Counted from the first letter of the stretch, positions 13,634-26,203 are shown. The stretch: 64,000 nucleotides of DNA from Shewanella dokdonensis (GCF_018394335.1 NZ_CP074572.1:1612001-1676000); one strand, 5' to 3'. Program-made: numbers and translations. The notes: generated by a model from the sequence alone, not told the origin.

Positions 13634-14005
13634 TTACTTGATCTCTACAGTAGCGCCAGCTTCTTCCAGCTCTTTCTTCAGAGCTTCAGCTTCGTCTTTA
13701 GAGACACCTTCTTTAACTGCTACAGGGGCAGATTCAGCCATTGCTTTGGCTTCTTTCAGACCCAGACCAGTTGCGCCACGTACGGCTTTAATTACAGCTA
13801 CTTTGTTTTCGCCGTGAGAAGTCATAACTACGTCAAACTCGGTTTTTTCTTCAACGGCAGCAGCAGCTTCACCAGCACCACCGGCAACAACGGCAGCAGC
13901 GGCAGAAACGCCGAATTTCTCTTCCATTGCTTCAACAAGTTCAACAACTTCCATTACAGACATTGCTGCAAAGGCTTCAAGGATTTGGTCTTTAGTGATA
14001 GACAT
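13634..14005 (-). CDS. rplL: 50S ribosomal protein L7/L12
   Basis: L7/L12 forms the flexible stalk that recruits translational GTPases. The 123-residue protein has the N-terminal dimerisation segment ([20 protein letters not shown]), an Ala-rich hinge near residue 40-55 and the C-terminal [12 protein letters not shown] factor-binding helix. Typical length. It follows rplJ by 54 bp. Confidence 0.98.
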   Translation of the reverse strand: MSITKDQILEAFAAMSVMEVVELVEAMEEKFGVSAAAAVVAGGAGEAAAAVEEKTEFDVVMTSHGENKVAVIKAVRGATGLGLKEAKAMAESAPVAVKEGVSKDEAEALKKELEEAGATVEIK

Positions 14006-14059
14006 AAGAAATAGTTCCTATTGTACTGAATTCAATTCGGTTAAGCAGCAAGCCAATAA

Positions 14060-14560
14060 TTAGGCTGCTTCTTGTTTTTGATCGCGCAGTGCGGCCAATG
14101 TACGAACAAACTTGCCAGCGGCGGCTTCTTTCATAGCCATCATCAACCGTGCCAGTGCTTCTTCGTATGTTGGCAGTTTTGCCAAACGATCAATGTCAGC
14201 TGCAGGGATGAATTCCCCTTCAAAAGCTGCACCCTTAACTTCGAAATTAGCCTGCTCTTTCGCAAAGTCTTTTAACAGACGTGCGGCAGCACCTGGGTGC
14301 TCGTTAGAGAAAGCAATCAAAGTTGGGCCAGAGAACACTTCGCCAAGACACTCAAAAGCAGTGCCTTCAACAGCGCGACGAGCTAGCGTGTTACGTACTA
14401 CGCGTACATATACACCATTAGCACGAGCGGCTTTACGCAGTGTGGTCATGGCGCCTACAGTCACGCCGCGAGAATCCGCGACAACTGCAGACAGCGCACC
14501 TTTGGCAGCTTCGTTGACTTCAGCAACAATCGCTTGTTTGTCTTCGAGTCTTAATGCCAT
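14060..14560 (-). CDS. rplJ: 50S ribosomal protein L10
   Basis: L10 anchors L7/L12 dimers at the stalk base on 23S rRNA and, as the L10-L7/L12 complex, autoregulates its own operon. The 166-residue product starts [20 protein letters not shown] and carries the [10 protein letters not shown] segment. Ribosome-binding site CAGGAG lies just upstream. First gene of rplJL-rpoBC, behind a long structured leader. Confidence 0.98.
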   Translation of the reverse strand: MALRLEDKQAIVAEVNEAAKGALSAVVADSRGVTVGAMTTLRKAARANGVYVRVVRNTLARRAVEGTAFECLGEVFSGPTLIAFSNEHPGAAARLLKDFAKEQANFEVKGAAFEGEFIPAADIDRLAKLPTYEEALARLMMAMKEAAAGKFVRTLAALRDQKQEAA

Positions 14561-14574
14561 TGGGCTTTACTCCT

Positions 14575-14765
14575 GGATTCTACCTAGGGTTTCCCCTAGC
14601 GTTTACCTTACTGAACAGGAATCTGTTCAGTTACTTACGGTGCAGATAATCCAGCAGAACAAATCTATCTGGGGCCTGACACCGTCTACGCAGGAAATTA
14701 AGTATCTAAAAGAGACACCTGCGGTCTTGGACGGAAGCCCGAAATATCGGGCTCCAACCCACAAA
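14575..14765 (-). promoter_or_regulatory. rplJ leader (probable L10-binding autoregulatory RNA)
   Basis: The roughly 200-nt 5' UTR of rplJ folds into several clear stems: AGCCCGA/TCGGGCT (about 14738-14756), CTGAACAG/CTGTTCAG (14611-14630) and CTAGGGG/CCCTAG (about 14583-14598). L10-L7/L12 represses translation by binding this leader in enterics. I recognise position, length and stem richness but could not align it to the RNA family. Confidence 0.65.
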
Positions 14766-14773
14766 GTGCGCGC

Positions 14774-14802
14774 ATTATAGGCTAATACACGCATTTTGTA
14801 AA
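14774..14802 (-). promoter_or_regulatory. Promoter of rplJL-rpoBC
   Basis: TTTACA (14797-14802), a 17-base spacer and perfect TATAAT (14774-14779). The -35 lies immediately after the rplA stop, so rplKA and rplJL-rpoBC can be transcribed separately. Confidence 0.85.
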
Positions 14803-14803
14803 A

Positions 14804-15508
14804 TTAAGCAGCAGTTGTATCCAGAGTATTCTGGTCAACAGCAACACCGGCACCCATGGTAGTGGATACGGTGACTTTCTTGATGTACTGGCCTTTCGCA
14901 GCAGCAGGCTTAGCCTTCTTCAGTGCGATCATCAGTGCTTCAAGATTTTCTTTCAGTTTCACTGGTTCGAAGTCAGCTTTACCGATAGTGGTATGGATAA
15001 TACCGTTCTTATCAGTACGATAACGAACCTGACCAGCCTTGGCGTTCTTAACGGCTTCAGCAACGTTAGGAGTCACAGTACCAGTCTTAGGGTTAGGCAT
15101 TAAACCACGTGGGCCGAGGATCTGACCTAACTGACCAACAACGCGCATCGCATCTGGAGAGGCGATAACTACGTCGAAGTTCATTTCGCCCGCTTTTACC
15201 TGAGCAGCCAGTTCGTCCATACCTACCAGTTCAGCACCAGCTGCCTTGGCGGCGTCAACGTTAGCACCTTGGGTAAATACAGCAACGCGAACGTCACGAC
15301 CAGTACCGTGAGGCAGTACGATAGCACCACGCACGTTCTGATCTGATTTACGAGGGTCAACACCCAGGTTAACGGCAACGTCCACACTTTCAACGAATTT
15401 AGCAGTCGCCAGTTCTTTCAACAGCGCCAGTGCTTCATTGATGTCGTATGCTTTGGTAGCTTCCACTTTTTCGCGGATAACGCGCATGCGTTTAGTCAAC
15501 TTTGCCAT
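14804..15508 (-). CDS. rplA: 50S ribosomal protein L1
   Basis: L1 forms the mobile L1 stalk near the E site and represses rplKA translation. The 234-residue protein starts [20 protein letters not shown] and has the signature [15 protein letters not shown]. It follows rplK after 4 bp. Confidence 0.98.
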   Translation of the reverse strand: MAKLTKRMRVIREKVEATKAYDINEALALLKELATAKFVESVDVAVNLGVDPRKSDQNVRGAIVLPHGTGRDVRVAVFTQGANVDAAKAAGAELVGMDELAAQVKAGEMNFDVVIASPDAMRVVGQLGQILGPRGLMPNPKTGTVTPNVAEAVKNAKAGQVRYRTDKNGIIHTTIGKADFEPVKLKENLEALMIALKKAKPAAAKGQYIKKVTVSTTMGAGVAVDQNTLDTTAA

Positions 15509-15512
15509 TGTA

Positions 15513-15941
15513 TTAGTCCTCTACTACCAAACCCATGGAACGAGCAGTACCTTCGATTGAGCGAGTCATCGCTTCAACGTCAGCACCAGTCATGTCAACA
15601 GCTTTCAGTTCAGCGATTTCCTGAACTTTAGCGCGCTTGATAGTACCCACTTTCTGAGTATTAGGACGGCTTGAACCTGATTTCAGGCCAGCAGCCTGCT
15701 TCAACAAGAATGAAGCTGGCGGAGTCTTGGTTTCGAAAGTGAATGAGCGATCGCTGTATACAGTGATCACTACAGGAATAGGCATGCCCTTTTCCATTTT
15801 TTCTGTACGGGCGTTAAACGCTTTACAGAATTCCATGATGTTCACACCTTTCTGACCCAGAGCAGGACCAACTGGTGGTGAAGGGTTGGCAGAGCCTGAT
15901 TTTACTTGCAGCTTAATATAAGCTTCAATTTTCTTAGCCAT
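15513..15941 (-). CDS. rplK: 50S ribosomal protein L11
   Basis: L11 binds the GTPase-associated centre of 23S rRNA and is needed for RelA activation. The 142-residue protein starts [20 protein letters not shown] and has the [19 protein letters not shown] loop and the C-terminal [12 protein letters not shown] end. First gene of rplKA, with its own promoter. Confidence 0.98.
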   Translation of the reverse strand: MAKKIEAYIKLQVKSGSANPSPPVGPALGQKGVNIMEFCKAFNARTEKMEKGMPIPVVITVYSDRSFTFETKTPPASFLLKQAAGLKSGSSRPNTQKVGTIKRAKVQEIAELKAVDMTGADVEAMTRSIEGTARSMGLVVED

Positions 15942-15994
15942 CTGATTTTCCTCAGTTTGGGTTCAAACGCCTGTGCAACATACACGAGGCTCCC

Positions 15995-16036
15995 GAAAAC
16001 AACGGGTGCGGATTATATAGAAATCCACACCCGTTG
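15995..16036 (-). terminator. Hairpin terminator of secE-nusG overlapping the rplK promoter
   Basis: A 14-bp inverted repeat with one mismatch (16000-16013 against 16023-16036) is followed on the minus strand by TTTTC, making a terminator-like structure 27 bp after the nusG stop. The same bases contain the spacer and -10 of the rplK promoter. Confidence 0.65.
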
Positions 16037-16040
16037 CCAA
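16012..16040 (-). promoter_or_regulatory. Promoter of rplKA
   Basis: TTGGCA (16035-16040), 17-base spacer, perfect TATAAT (16012-16017). Its core is embedded in the inverted repeat that looks like the nusG terminator. Confidence 0.8.
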
Positions 16041-16062
16041 ACGGATTTTGTCGTTAATTTAA

Positions 16063-16613
16063 TCAGCTTTTCTCAACCTGATTAAAGTCCAGCTCTACCG
16101 GAGTAGAACGGCCGAAGATCATGACAGACACTTTTACGCGGCTCTTGTCATAATCCACTTCTTCAACGGTACCGTTGAAGTCAGCAAACGGCCCATCAGT
16201 CACCCGAACCACTTCACCAGGTTCGTACATGACGCGATGGGTCGGAGAATCTGTAGTTTCCTGCAAGCGACGCAGGATTGCATCGGCTTCTTTATCGGAA
16301 ATAGGGGCTGGACGGTCAGAAGTACCGCCAATAAAGCCCATTACCCGTGGAATGCTTTTCACCAAGTGCCAAGATTCATCGTTCATTTCCATCTGAACCA
16401 GCACATAACCTGGGAAAAATTTGCGTTCACTCTTGCGACGCTGACCGCCACGCATTTCCACGACTTCTTCAGTAGGCACCAGTACTTCACCGAAGTACTT
16501 TTCCATACCATGCATTTTGATATGTTCGATCAGCGACTTGCATACCCGGCCTTCATAACCAGAAAAAGCCTGAACGACATACCACCTTTTTTAGCTTCAT
16601 TCGCTTCTGTCAT
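16063..16613 (-). CDS. nusG: Transcription antitermination factor NusG (one-base frameshift in this sequence)
   Basis: NusG binds RNA polymerase through its NGN domain and couples it to Rho or S10 through its KOW domain. The downstream frame encodes residues from [20 protein letters not shown] to the conserved end, including the KOW region. The first codons (MTEANEAKK from the ATG at 16611-16613) are in another frame and meet a stop. Adding one A to the A6 run (16587-16592) restores a continuous 183-residue protein reading [20 protein letters not shown], the normal NusG N terminus and length. NusG is practically indispensable, so a base-calling error is the simplest explanation. Partner gene secE is 8 bp upstream. 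Confidence 0.93.
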
Positions 16614-16621
16614 GAGAAAGC

Positions 16622-16993
16622 CTATACGCCAGTAATAAGGTTAACAATTTTCAGTAGGGCGGCATCCAGGCCCCACAGGATGACGGCCAGCACCCCGGTA
16701 GCAATCAATACAATAAAGGTTGTATTCAATGCTTCTTGACGGGTCGGCCACACCACTTTGCGGACTTCAATCTGAGATTCTTTAGCAAAGGCCAGTGCTT
16801 GTTTGCCTTTTACTGTCTGCAGTGCAACAAAGCCTGCAATGGCAAACAGTACAATCACGCCGAGGGCTCTTACCACTACGCTGGCATCGCTGTAATAATG
16901 GTTGCCGACAATCGCAACAGCCAGCAGCACAATAGTGATCACCCACTTAAGAATATCCAGAGAATGGCCCTGGTTTTCGGTATTTGTTGTCAT
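16622..16993 (-). CDS. secE: Preprotein translocase subunit SecE
   Basis: SecE stabilises the SecY channel of the Sec translocon in the inner membrane. The 123-residue protein has three hydrophobic segments (about residues 14-32, 39-58 and 93-115) and the conserved amphipathic helix ESQIEVRKVVWPTRQEA before the last one, as in the three-TM gammaproteobacterial form. Operon secE-nusG with its own promoter. Confidence 0.96.
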   Translation of the reverse strand: MTTNTENQGHSLDILKWVITIVLLAVAIVGNHYYSDASVVVRALGVIVLFAIAGFVALQTVKGKQALAFAKESQIEVRKVVWPTRQEALNTTFIVLIATGVLAVILWGLDAALLKIVNLITGV

Positions 16994-17117
16994 CGGTTAA
17001 TTCCGTTACTCATTGCGACCCGAGCATAAGGGCCTGTCAGAATTCTGTAAGCCTAGTAATATCCCTCACCAAATAGTTGAGGTATTGCCTATTTCAGGCT
17101 CAAAAAATCGGCCATAG

Positions 17118-17146
17118 ATTGTATGCTTAATCCCCTGCACGATCAA
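17118..17146 (-). promoter_or_regulatory. Promoter of secE-nusG
   Basis: TTGATC (17141-17146), 17-base spacer, TACAAT (17118-17123), between the tufB terminator and secE. Confidence 0.7.
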
Positions 17147-17190
17147 GGACACAGGTTGCTTGATATCGCAAAATCCACAGGCGATTTTGA

Positions 17191-17218
17191 AACAAAAAGG
17201 AAGCCGAAGCTTCCTTTT
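17191..17218 (-). terminator. Intrinsic terminator after tufB
   Basis: The GGAAGC-TTCG-GCTTCC stem with flanking A/T runs is identical to that after tufA. Confidence 0.9.
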
Positions 17219-17236
17219 CCATCAATCTCGACCTGA

Positions 17237-18421
17237 TTAGGCGATGATCTTCGCTACCACGCCGGCGCCTACTGTACGGCCACCTTCACGGATCGCAAAA
17301 CGCAAACCTTCATCCATTGCGATTGGGCAGATCAATGTCACTACCATCTTGATGTTGTCGCCTGGCATTACCATTTCTACGCCTTCTGGCAGTTCGATGG
17401 TACCGGTCACGTCAGTTGTACGGAAGTAGAACTGTGGACGATAGCCTTTGAAGAATGGTGTATGACGTCCACCTTCTTCTTTGCTCAGTACGTAAACTTC
17501 TGATTCGAACTTGGTGTGTGGAGTGATTGTGCCTGGTTTTGCCAGCACTTGACCACGTTCCACTTCATCACGTTTAGTACCACGCAGCAGTACACCCACG
17601 TTTTCACCGGCACGACCTTCGTCCAGCAATTTACGGAACATTTCTACACCTGTACAGGTGGTACGAGTGGTGTCGTGGATACCCACGATTTCTACTTCGT
17701 CACCTACACGGATGATACCGCGTTCTACACGACCTGTTACTACTGTACCACGACCGGAGATTGAGAATACGTCTTCGATTGGCAGCAGGAATGGGTGGTC
17801 GATGTCACGGACGGGTTCTGGGATGTAAGTATCCAGCGCTTCTGCCAGTTCGACGATCTTCGCTTCCCATTCTGGTTCGCCTTCCAGTGCTTTCAGGGCT
17901 GAACCCTGGATCACTGGCAGGTCGTCACCTGGGAAGTCGTATTCTGACAGCAGTTCACGCACTTCCATTTCAACCAGTTCCAGCAACTCTTCATCATCTA
18001 CCATGTCACATTTGTTCATGAATACGATGATGTAAGGTACGCCTACCTGACGTGACAACAGGATGTGTTCACGAGTCTGCGGCATTGGGCCGTCAGTCGC
18101 TGCTACTACCAGGATGGCGCCGTCCATCTGCGCTGCACCGGTGATCATGTTTTTAACATAGTCAGCGTGCCCTGGGCAGTCTACGTGAGCGTAGTGACGA
18201 GTTGGTGTGTCGTACTCTACGTGAGAGGTGTTGATGGTAATACCACGTTCACGCTCTTCTGGTGCATTATCGATTGATGCGAAATCTTTTGCTTCACCGC
18301 CGTAAGTCTTGGACAGTACAGTTGTGATAGCTGCAGTCAGAGTGGTTTTACCATGGTCAACGTGGCCAATGGTACCCACGTTTACGTGGGGTTTATTACG
18401 TTCAAATTTAGCTTTAGACAT
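17237..18421 (-). CDS. tufB: Elongation factor Tu (copy behind the tRNA cluster)
   Basis: Same 394-residue EF-Tu as tufA, with identical protein sequence. The start is ATG (18419-18421) rather than the GTG of tufA. The upstream context is tRNA-Thr(UGU)-Tyr-Gly-Thr(GGU), the arrangement known from E. coli thrU-tyrU-glyT-thrT-tufB, so tufB is probably cotranscribed with the tRNAs. Nucleotide identity with tufA begins just at the start codon and ends within the terminator stem. Confidence 0.98.
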   Translation of the reverse strand: MSKAKFERNKPHVNVGTIGHVDHGKTTLTAAITTVLSKTYGGEAKDFASIDNAPEERERGITINTSHVEYDTPTRHYAHVDCPGHADYVKNMITGAAQMDGAILVVAATDGPMPQTREHILLSRQVGVPYIIVFMNKCDMVDDEELLELVEMEVRELLSEYDFPGDDLPVIQGSALKALEGEPEWEAKIVELAEALDTYIPEPVRDIDHPFLLPIEDVFSISGRGTVVTGRVERGIIRVGDEVEIVGIHDTTRTTCTGVEMFRKLLDEGRAGENVGVLLRGTKRDEVERGQVLAKPGTITPHTKFESEVYVLSKEEGGRHTPFFKGYRPQFYFRTTDVTGTIELPEGVEMVMPGDNIKMVVTLICPIAMDEGLRFAIREGGRTVGAGVVAKIIA

Positions 18422-18539
18422 GGTATTGCCTCAATCTAAGATTGTTTGGGGGTGAAACCATTACATAATGAAAAAGTCCGACGCAAACACGCGTCGAACG
18501 TCTATCTTACACGGCAACAGATTGGCTTTCCAGGAAGGC

Positions 18540-18615
<76 letters not shown>

Positions 18616-18622
18616 ATGATAT

Positions 18623-18696
18623 TGGAGCGGGTAGCGGGAATCGAACCCGCGTTATCAGCTTGGAAGGCTGGAGTATTACCATTATACGATACCCGC
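18623..18696 (-). tRNA. glyT: tRNA-Gly (anticodon UCC)
   Basis: 74-nt cloverleaf including CCA; acceptor GCGGGTA pairs with TACCCGC, anticodon loop CTTCCAA. Confidence 0.96.
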
Positions 18697-18732
18697 GCAC
18701 CTAACCTAGGCTATCTATTTACCTTTAAAAAA

Positions 18733-18816
18733 TGGTGGAGGGGAAGGATTCGAACCTTCGAAGGCGGAGCCGTCAGATTTACAGTCTGATCCCTTTGGCC
18801 ACTCGGGAACCCCTCC
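18733..18816 (-). tRNA. tyrU: tRNA-Tyr (anticodon GUA)
   Basis: 84-nt class II tRNA with a long variable arm and encoded CCA; acceptor GGAGGGG pairs with CCCCTCC, anticodon loop CTGTAAA. Confidence 0.96.
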
Positions 18817-18822
18817 GATGAA

Positions 18823-18898
<76 letters not shown>

Positions 18899-18915
18899 AT
18901 TCATTTCGGTAGCGG

Positions 18916-18944
18916 ATATTAGGTAAATGTCGCTTCGAGTGCAA
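18916..18944 (-). promoter_or_regulatory. Promoter of the tRNA-tufB cluster
   Basis: TTGCAC (18939-18944), 17-base spacer, TAATAT (18916-18921), followed by a GC-rich CCGC discriminator near the start, as in stringently controlled stable-RNA promoters. Confidence 0.7.
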
Positions 18945-19141
18945 CATAAAATTAGAAAAATCCAGAAAAAAACACTCAAACGCCGTTTTTTTGGCCTAAG
19001 ACTCGCAATCACAATTTACCTATCCGAAAGTTACTCGGCAATAGTCAGTTTAAGTGTCCGCTAAACCGCGGCTATACAATATTTTTATTGTTGAACAATT
19101 TAGCATGGTGTACTGTGCCTTTCCTTGGATGAGAGGTTCAG

Positions 19142-20089
19142 ATGTCACTGTCAAATACCATTCAGCAGGCACTTTATATGCCTTTTAATCGCGATTCGTG
19201 GTCACAACTGCGTAATGCAGTACCATTGACCCTGACAGAAGCCGATTTAAGCGAATTACGCGGTATAAATGAAAAAATATCGCTATCAGAAGTGACCGAC
19301 ATCTATTTGCCTCTTAGCCGCTTATTGAACCTGATTGTGAAAGCCAAACAGCAGCGCGGTGTGGTGCTAAATCAGTTTCTTGGGCAACAGGCGGCCAAAA
19401 GTACTTATATTATCAGTATTGCCGGGAGCGTGGCCGTGGGTAAAAGTACCACAGCGCGTATTCTGCAAGCCTTATTGAGCCACTGGCCGGAACATCCTAA
19501 GGTCGATCTGATCACCACTGATGGCTTTCTGTATCCATTAGATGAGTTAAAGCGCCGAGGACTATTACAGCGCAAAGGCTTTCCAGAAAGCTACGATATG
19601 AAATTACTGGTTGAATTTGTATCGGCTATCAAGTCTGGCATCGAGGACGTACCTGCGCCGTTATATTCACACATTACCTATGATCGTTTGCAACAAACCA
19701 TCAGTGTGCGTCAGCCAGATATTCTGATCCTTGAAGGACTGAATGTATTGCAGACAGAATTGGACTCCCCGGTCAGTATCAAACGTCCCTTTGTTTCTGA
19801 CTTTGTGGATTTCTCTATTTATGTTGATGCTGAAGAAAAGTGGTTAAAACAATGGTACGTGGATCGTTTTTTACAATTTCGCAGTAGCGCCTTTGCGGAT
19901 CCCAAGGCTTATTTTCATCACTTTGCTAGTTTGGCAGATGACGAGGCAACAAAAATGGCGTCTCATGTTTGGGACACCATTAACGGCCCTAATCTGCGGA
20001 GTAACATCAAACCCACCCGCGAGCGTGCCAATTTGATCCTCAAAAAGGGCGAAAACCACGCGATGGAGCAAGTGTTACTGCGCAAATAA
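19142..20089 (+). CDS. coaA: Pantothenate kinase (type I)
   Basis: Phosphorylates pantothenate in the first and controlling step of coenzyme A synthesis, in the cytosol. The 315-residue product matches type I CoaA length and has the P-loop GSVAVGKST (residues 95-103), the TTDGFLYP segment and the conserved C-terminal [12 protein letters not shown]. The start ATG has GAGAGG about 6 bases upstream. It ends directly against the repaired stop of birA on the other strand, with no spacer. Confidence 0.97.
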   Translation: MSLSNTIQQALYMPFNRDSWSQLRNAVPLTLTEADLSELRGINEKISLSEVTDIYLPLSRLLNLIVKAKQQRGVVLNQFLGQQAAKSTYIISIAGSVAVGKSTTARILQALLSHWPEHPKVDLITTDGFLYPLDELKRRGLLQRKGFPESYDMKLLVEFVSAIKSGIEDVPAPLYSHITYDRLQQTISVRQPDILILEGLNVLQTELDSPVSIKRPFVSDFVDFSIYVDAEEKWLKQWYVDRFLQFRSSAFADPKAYFHHFASLADDEATKMASHVWDTINGPNLRSNIKPTRERANLILKKGENHAMEQVLLRK

Positions 20090-21048
20090 TCAGGCTTGCC
20101 GCAGACTGATTTCTCCCCTACAAAATGCTGTAAGCCATCCGCGGTTTCTAGGATCACGCCACCTTGGCTGTCGATCCCTTGGTAACGACCACTGATGCTG
20201 TCGTTACCCAGTAATAAGCGCACATCACATCCCAAGTAAATATCAGCGGCGTGCCAACGCTCAGCAAAAGCAGTTAATCCATTGAGTTCGAACAGCTTGA
20301 GATCTTTACGTAACTGTTGTTGTAAAGCCAATGCCAGCACTGTTTTGTCAGGATAATTGATGATCTGCCGTAAATCACTCCAAGGTTGCTCAATCAGCTC
20401 TCCTTGCTGCTGGGGCATAGCGATATTCACGCCGATGCCGATGACCAGATCGCAGCCACTGTCAGCAGTTCCAGTCATCTCAATCAACACGCCAGCAAGC
20501 TTACGGTTTTCAAAATAGATATCATTGGGCCATTTGACGCCAACGTTATCAGCCCCGAGCTGCCGCATTGCGCTGACTAATGAGCAGGCGACCACTAAAC
20601 TCAATCCCATCGCCTGTGACATCCCTTGGGGTAAGTGCCAGAACATAGAAAAGTACAGATGGCTGCCGTATGGCGAAACCCACTTGCGCCCACGTCGGCC
20701 ACGACCTGCCGATTGAAACTCTGCAATACAGATGTCGCCACGTTGTAACTCTTCCGTATGCTGTAGCAAGAACGCGTTGGTGCTGGGAAGTTCATCAAAA
20801 TAAAAGCAACGATTAGGGCACTCTTTTAGTAATTGCGGCTCATCAATTAGAAATACAGGGTCAAACAACTTGTAGCCTTTACCCTTAACACTGCACACAT
20901 CAATACCGTAGTCAGCAAGGGCATTGATATGCTTGCTGACAGCAGCGCGGGATATCCCCAGCACCTCGGCCAAGGCTTCGCCAGAAACAAAGTTGCCATG
21001 ATTTAAGCTTGCCAGAATATCGCGTTTACGTTGCCATGCCCCTGACAT
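20090..21048 (-). CDS. birA: Biotin-protein ligase / biotin operon repressor BirA (one-base frameshift near C terminus)
   Basis: BirA attaches biotin to the biotin carboxyl carrier protein and represses biotin synthesis genes. The protein has an N-terminal winged helix (VLGISRAAVSKHINAL), the biotinyl-AMP loop GRGRRGRKW and the KWPND motif in the catalytic domain. As sequenced, the last residues shift frame after HFVG and run on antisense into coaA. Adding one C to the C4 run at 20115-20118 (one G on the coding strand) gives an ending GGEISLRQA and a stop at 20090-20092, hence 319 residues (E. coli 321) and a clean end beside coaA. It follows murB with 2 bp between stop and start. Confidence 0.94.
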
Positions 21049-21050
21049 TG

Positions 21051-22073
21051 TCAGATTCCTCTTTCTCCATGAGCCCCATAGGTTCTTGGCTCAGGTTCCA
21101 TTAATATGCCAAATAACTGCTGAACTCGTGCACGAATAGTTGTCAATGCTTGCACTACCTCAGCACCTGAGGCTCGCCCCAAATTTACCAACACCAAGGG
21201 CTGTTCTTCATGCACCATGACCTCACCAAACCTTTGCCCTTTTAAGCCTGCCTTATCTATCAGCCAAGCAGCGGCAATTTTCAGCATCCCGTCAGGTAGC
21301 TCATAAGCAACGATATCAGGGTATAGAGCGACTAATCGTTGATATGTATTAGCATCTATTACCGGGTTCTTAAAGCAACTACCAACATTGCCGAGTAGGC
21401 TTGGATCCGGCAATTTCTGCTGCCGCACCTGACACACAGTGTCATATATCTGCTGGGGTGTAACGCTGTCCACGGGTAAATGCCGCAGCGGCCCATAACT
21501 CAATATTGGCCGCCAAGATTTCGGTAACTTTATACCAACACGCGTGATCACTGCACTATTGCGCAATTGTTGCTTAAATATCGATTCACGATAGCCAAAC
21601 TCACAGGCATCGGCATGCAATTTTTTGATGTTACACTCGGCTAACTCAAGATACTCGACCCAGTCACAGACTGCCGCAAATTCCAAACCATAGGCACCAA
21701 TATTTTGGATGGGCGCAGCGCCCACTGTTCCTGGGATCAGCGCCATATTTTCCAGCCCGGCAATATCACGCGATAAGCAGAATTTTACCAATCCATGCCA
21801 GTTCTCTCCGGCAGCGACAGATAGGTAGTAAAACTCAGTATCTTCGGTAACCTCTATTCCTTTAATGGCGAGATGGATAATGCTGCCAAGATAATCTTCT
21901 AGCAGCAACAAATTGCTTCCACCTCCCAGAATGAGGAAATGCTCGCGTTGTTGCTGCAATAACTGACAACACTCAATAAGTTCCGGAACAGATGTCACCT
22001 CGATAAAGGCATGACAAGATACATCCAGTCCAAAAGTGTTGTAGCGCTTTAAAGAAAACAGATTTAATGACAT
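21051..22073 (-). CDS. murB: UDP-N-acetylenolpyruvoylglucosamine reductase MurB
   Basis: FAD enzyme that reduces UDP-GlcNAc-enolpyruvate to UDP-MurNAc in peptidoglycan synthesis. The 340-residue protein has the FAD-binding LILGGGSNLLLLE and IPGTVGAAPIQNIGAYG segments and the catalytic-serine region GNVGSCFKNP, with the long E. coli-type form. It is upstream of birA, the conserved murB-birA pair. Confidence 0.97.
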   Translation of the reverse strand: MSLNLFSLKRYNTFGLDVSCHAFIEVTSVPELIECCQLLQQQREHFLILGGGSNLLLLEDYLGSIIHLAIKGIEVTEDTEFYYLSVAAGENWHGLVKFCLSRDIAGLENMALIPGTVGAAPIQNIGAYGLEFAAVCDWVEYLELAECNIKKLHADACEFGYRESIFKQQLRNSAVITRVGIKLPKSWRPILSYGPLRHLPVDSVTPQQIYDTVCQVRQQKLPDPSLLGNVGSCFKNPVIDANTYQRLVALYPDIVAYELPDGMLKIAAAWLIDKAGLKGQRFGEVMVHEEQPLVLVNLGRASGAEVVQALTTIRARVQQLFGILMEPEPRTYGAHGERGI

Positions 22074-22156
22074 GAGAGCTAATGGCTGAAAACAGAAGCA
22101 CGCATTGTAACCTCAGCCAGCAAGCTTTGCATCAACGTGGGGCTAACCACAAAAGC

Positions 22157-22183
22157 AAAAAGGCCTCAGTATTCACTGAGGCC
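22157..22183 (-). terminator. rRNA operon terminator
   Basis: Perfect 9-bp stem GGCCTCAGT / ACTGAGGCC with a four-base loop, followed by T5GCT4, 17 bp after 5S. Confidence 0.95.
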
Positions 22184-22199
22184 TTCGCTTTAAATAGGC

Positions 22200-22315
22200 G
22201 CTTGGCGATGACCTACTCTCACATGGGGAGACCCCACACTACCATCGGCGCGATTGTGTTTCACTTCTGAGTTCGGGATGGAGTCAGGTGGGACCACAAT
22301 GCTATTGTCACCAAG
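22200..22315 (-). rRNA. rrf: 5S ribosomal RNA
   Basis: Terminal stem TGCTTGGTGA / CGCCAAGCG and the internal CCATCCCGAACTCAGAAGTG segment are diagnostic. About 116 nt; ends estimated to a base or two. Confidence 0.95.
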
Positions 22316-22474
22316 CAAATTCTTACTGGTTAATTGTTCGTCTTACGGTATTGTTTCCTCGCTCCAGTACTCATGTACATCTGTACACTCCGTCCTTCAC
22401 TCGTCACGGCTTTGTCAGCCAAACAATTCCCTGCGTCATTAACACATTCATTTGGAAAGCTGTTGCTTCGATAT
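22316..22474 (-). other. Spacer between tRNA-Val and 5S with hairpin
   Basis: 159-bp spacer with no gene. It contains TGTACA-TC-TGTACA (22374-22387), a short inverted repeat whose surroundings (GAGTGAAGGACGGAGTG before it and GAGCGAGG after it on the transcript) resemble the 16S-23S spacer element at 25968-25983. It may serve pre-rRNA processing. Confidence 0.5.
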
Positions 22475-22550
22475 TGGTGGTCGCTACTGGGTTCGAACCA
22501 GTGACCCCCTGCTTGTAAGGCAGGTGCTCTCCCAGCTGAGCTAAGCGACC
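22475..22550 (-). tRNA. tRNA-Val (anticodon UAC) between 23S and 5S
   Basis: 76-nt cloverleaf including CCA; acceptor GGTCGCT pairs with AGCGACC, anticodon loop CTTACAA. Its location between 23S and 5S is unusual: distal tRNAs normally follow 5S. Confidence 0.95.
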
Positions 22551-22677
22551 TTATCTTGTCTGCTGTCACGCTTGTTAGCCTGACACCAAGCCTCGTTACA
22601 TGTTTCAGTAGTGGTTCTCTTACTTCAATCAAGCCTTGCCATTCATTCAAGGTCCTTCGAAACCCATCTGGGTTGTA

Positions 22678-25561
<2,884 letters not shown>

Positions 25562-25735
25562 ATACAACCCGGATGAGTTTCCTCTACCGAATCGTATCAA
25601 CGACCCATATTGGTTTTTCTTTCGCCTTGATGTGTTTCATCGCTGAAACACTAGAATCACAAAACACTTGATTGAAGTATTTTGAGAACTCATTTCGATT
25701 AAATATCGCTATTTAATCTCTACTATCAGCTTTCC

Positions 25736-25750
25736 AAATTGTTAAAGAAC
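25736..25750 (-). promoter_or_regulatory. boxA antitermination site before 23S
   Basis: GTTCTTTAACAATTT on the transcript matches rrn spacer boxA (consensus TGCTCTTTAACA), bound by NusB-S10. The rest of the 272-bp spacer between tRNA-Ala and 23S shows no gene. Confidence 0.75.
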
Positions 25751-25833
25751 GGGCTTAAAAAAGCCAAAGATAAATTGTTCACTTATCTTTGGCATTTCCA
25801 TGACCATAAAACGAAAACAGTCTCACTAGAAAA

Positions 25834-25909
25834 TGGTGGAGCTATGCGGGATCGAACCGCAGACCCCCTGCGTGCAAAGCAGGTGCTCTCCCAGCTGAGC
25901 TATAGCCCC
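25834..25909 (-). tRNA. alaT: tRNA-Ala (anticodon UGC)
   Basis: 76-nt cloverleaf including CCA in the 16S-23S spacer; acceptor GGGGCTA, anticodon loop TTTGCAC. Confidence 0.97.
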
Positions 25910-25939
25910 ATTTCTAACTTGCTATTTTCCCTTAACTCG

Positions 25940-26107
25940 TCGTTGTGCGGCCTATCCTCGTTCGGTTACATACTGATGTATGTGCCCTCGCTCGTCAGTT
26001 GCACGCCTTGATTTAAGCAAAAATCTCTGCGTTATCTTGTAAGGGTAATCTCGTTCAGGCAAGGCGTATTGGGAGGACGTTTACTGCTCGTAAACGACGA
26101 CCAATAC
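25940..26107 (-). repeat. Two hairpin elements between tRNA-Ile and tRNA-Ala
   Basis: The 217-bp inter-tRNA spacer carries ACATAC-TGAT-GTATGT (25968-25983) within CTCG-rich flanks, and a larger cruciform at 26066-26107 with outer arms GTATTGG/CCAATAC and inner arms GTTTAC/GTAAAC. No gene is seen here. They probably shape the precursor RNA; they could also be members of a dispersed repeat family. Confidence 0.55.
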
Positions 26108-26126
26108 AACGCAGCATCAACAAGAT

Positions 26127-26203
26127 TGGTGGGTCTGAGTGGACTCGAACCACCGACCTTACGCTTATCAGGCGTACGCTCTAACCACCTGAGCTACAGA
26201 CCC
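26127..26203 (-). tRNA. ileT: tRNA-Ile (anticodon GAU)
   Basis: 77-nt cloverleaf including CCA; acceptor GGGTCTG pairs with CAGACCC, anticodon loop CTGATAA. First tRNA after 16S. Confidence 0.97.

Noticed and set aside
16581..16613. Programmed ribosomal frameshift in nusG
   Set aside because: The A6G stretch is not in the phase needed for tandem slippage, no stimulatory structure is evident, and six other genes show the same kind of one-base loss.
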